From NCBI GenBank assembly GCA_001953115.1, contig LSSL01002305.1:1-48726 (forward strand): a stretch of DNA of 48,726 bases, written 5' to 3'. Position numbers and translations under genes: made by a program. This DNA comes from Smittium mucronatum. Its lineage: Eukaryota; Kickxellomycota; Harpellomycetes; Harpellales; Legeriomycetaceae. Shown here piece by piece: positions 48,161 through 48,726 of the stretch (the first letter of the stretch is position 1; the number at the start of each line of letters is the position of its first letter). The notes under the pieces were generated by a model. It saw nothing but the letters and a program-made list of their open reading frames with translations, made no database searches and was not told the origin of the DNA.

Positions 48161-48726
48161 ATTTACGACACATAACTAATCCTCCAATAGGCTAGTGTAC
48201 TGTTAATCTAATTATTATTGGTTAGATGATAGGATATAAATAGTAGTTTGTTTTATTGTTTTGAATAGGAACCCTTTTTCTAATAAACTAGTCCATAAGC
48301 CCATTTGACCTAGCCACTTTAACTAATCCGGCAATACACTGCGGTGGCTGTTCTGCAACTAGGGTGCGTATCTCTTATAAATATTACAGCGGTGATCCAG
48401 CCAGGACGGTGGTTTTAAACTGGGGAAATGCATATGACGTCAAATTTTAATCTCCTTTTTTTTTTTTATCACGGAATTTTATTTTAAGATAACATCATTA
48501 AAAACTATTCTAAAAAAATATGAAAAAAAGAAAAAGACGTATAGAAAAGACTATTATCCTGACTACAATAAGCTCCTCTGCCGGACTACCGGCTGCGTAC
48601 CTACGTTAAAAGGGTTAAATCTACCAACCGAAAGATCCCCCCCCCCTGGCATTGCTTCAAGTAGGCTGGATTACTGAGGTTACATGCATTCATCAATTAA
48701 GCTCTTTGTCAATGAACAATATTTCA
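48161..48726 (-). other. Right-edge sequence with coding-like relics
   Basis: G+C rises after about 48290. The minus strand around 48370-48290 reads EQPPQCIAGLVKVARSNGLM before TAG, and around 48605-48545 reads RYAAGSPAEELIVVRIIVFS. These are short, broken and of unknown family. A run of ten C lies at about 48640-48650. They may belong to a mobile element whose end is the terminus copy at 48106. Confidence 0.3.

Noticed and set aside
1..48726. Mitochondrial genome or organelle insertion as the explanation for the high AT content
   Set aside because: The genes are nuclear types with spliceosomal GT-AG introns and no mitochondrial gene or rRNA was seen.

Overview
The window looks like nuclear DNA of a very AT-rich, intron-containing, early-diverging fungus. 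Most genes carry short GT-AG introns, and the proteins are typical of fungi: a Swf1-type palmitoyltransferase, the peroxin Pex12, a PROPPIN of the Hsv2/WIPI3 group, a Ufd4/TRIP12 HECT ligase, cytosolic TyrRS and MTA phosphorylase. The very low G+C outside genes and the protein style suggest a zygomycete-grade lineage such as Harpellales/Kickxellomycotina. That placement is an inference and was not tested.

Layout. Bases 1-6500 hold no intact gene. They contain decayed coding sequence: a Mutator-like (MULE) transposase relic at the left edge, and a 2.2-kb minus-strand relic at 3.4-5.6 kb that I cannot name. A first gene cluster runs from 6.5 to 16 kb: SWF1 (+, 7 exons), PEX12 (+, 6 exons), a LITAF-domain gene (-, 2 exons) and HSV2 (+, 5 exons). 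Between the last two lies a 155-base TCAAC minisatellite. HSV2 converges on UFD4 (-, 4.9 kb, no intron). A 2.5-kb gap with decayed or unrecognised coding sequence follows, then TYS1 (-, 2 exons).

From about 25.7 to 44.9 kb there is a desert of extreme AT content with no recognisable gene. It contains a 53-base perfect tandem duplication and a ~1.9-kb element bounded by ~265-base inverted repeats. Part of that repeat recurs at 48.1 kb. The right end has a kynurenine formamidase-like pseudogene (three in-frame TAA codons and one frameshift), an intact MTA phosphorylase gene, and a relic-containing edge.

The genes are unrelated housekeeping functions (palmitoylation, peroxisome import, endosomal membrane, autophagy, ubiquitin ligation, translation, methionine salvage) and form no operon-like pathway. 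I found no convincing new multi-gene system. The items most worth follow-up are the AT desert, the long-inverted-repeat element, the decayed coding regions, the formamidase pseudogene and the recurring G-tracts near genes.
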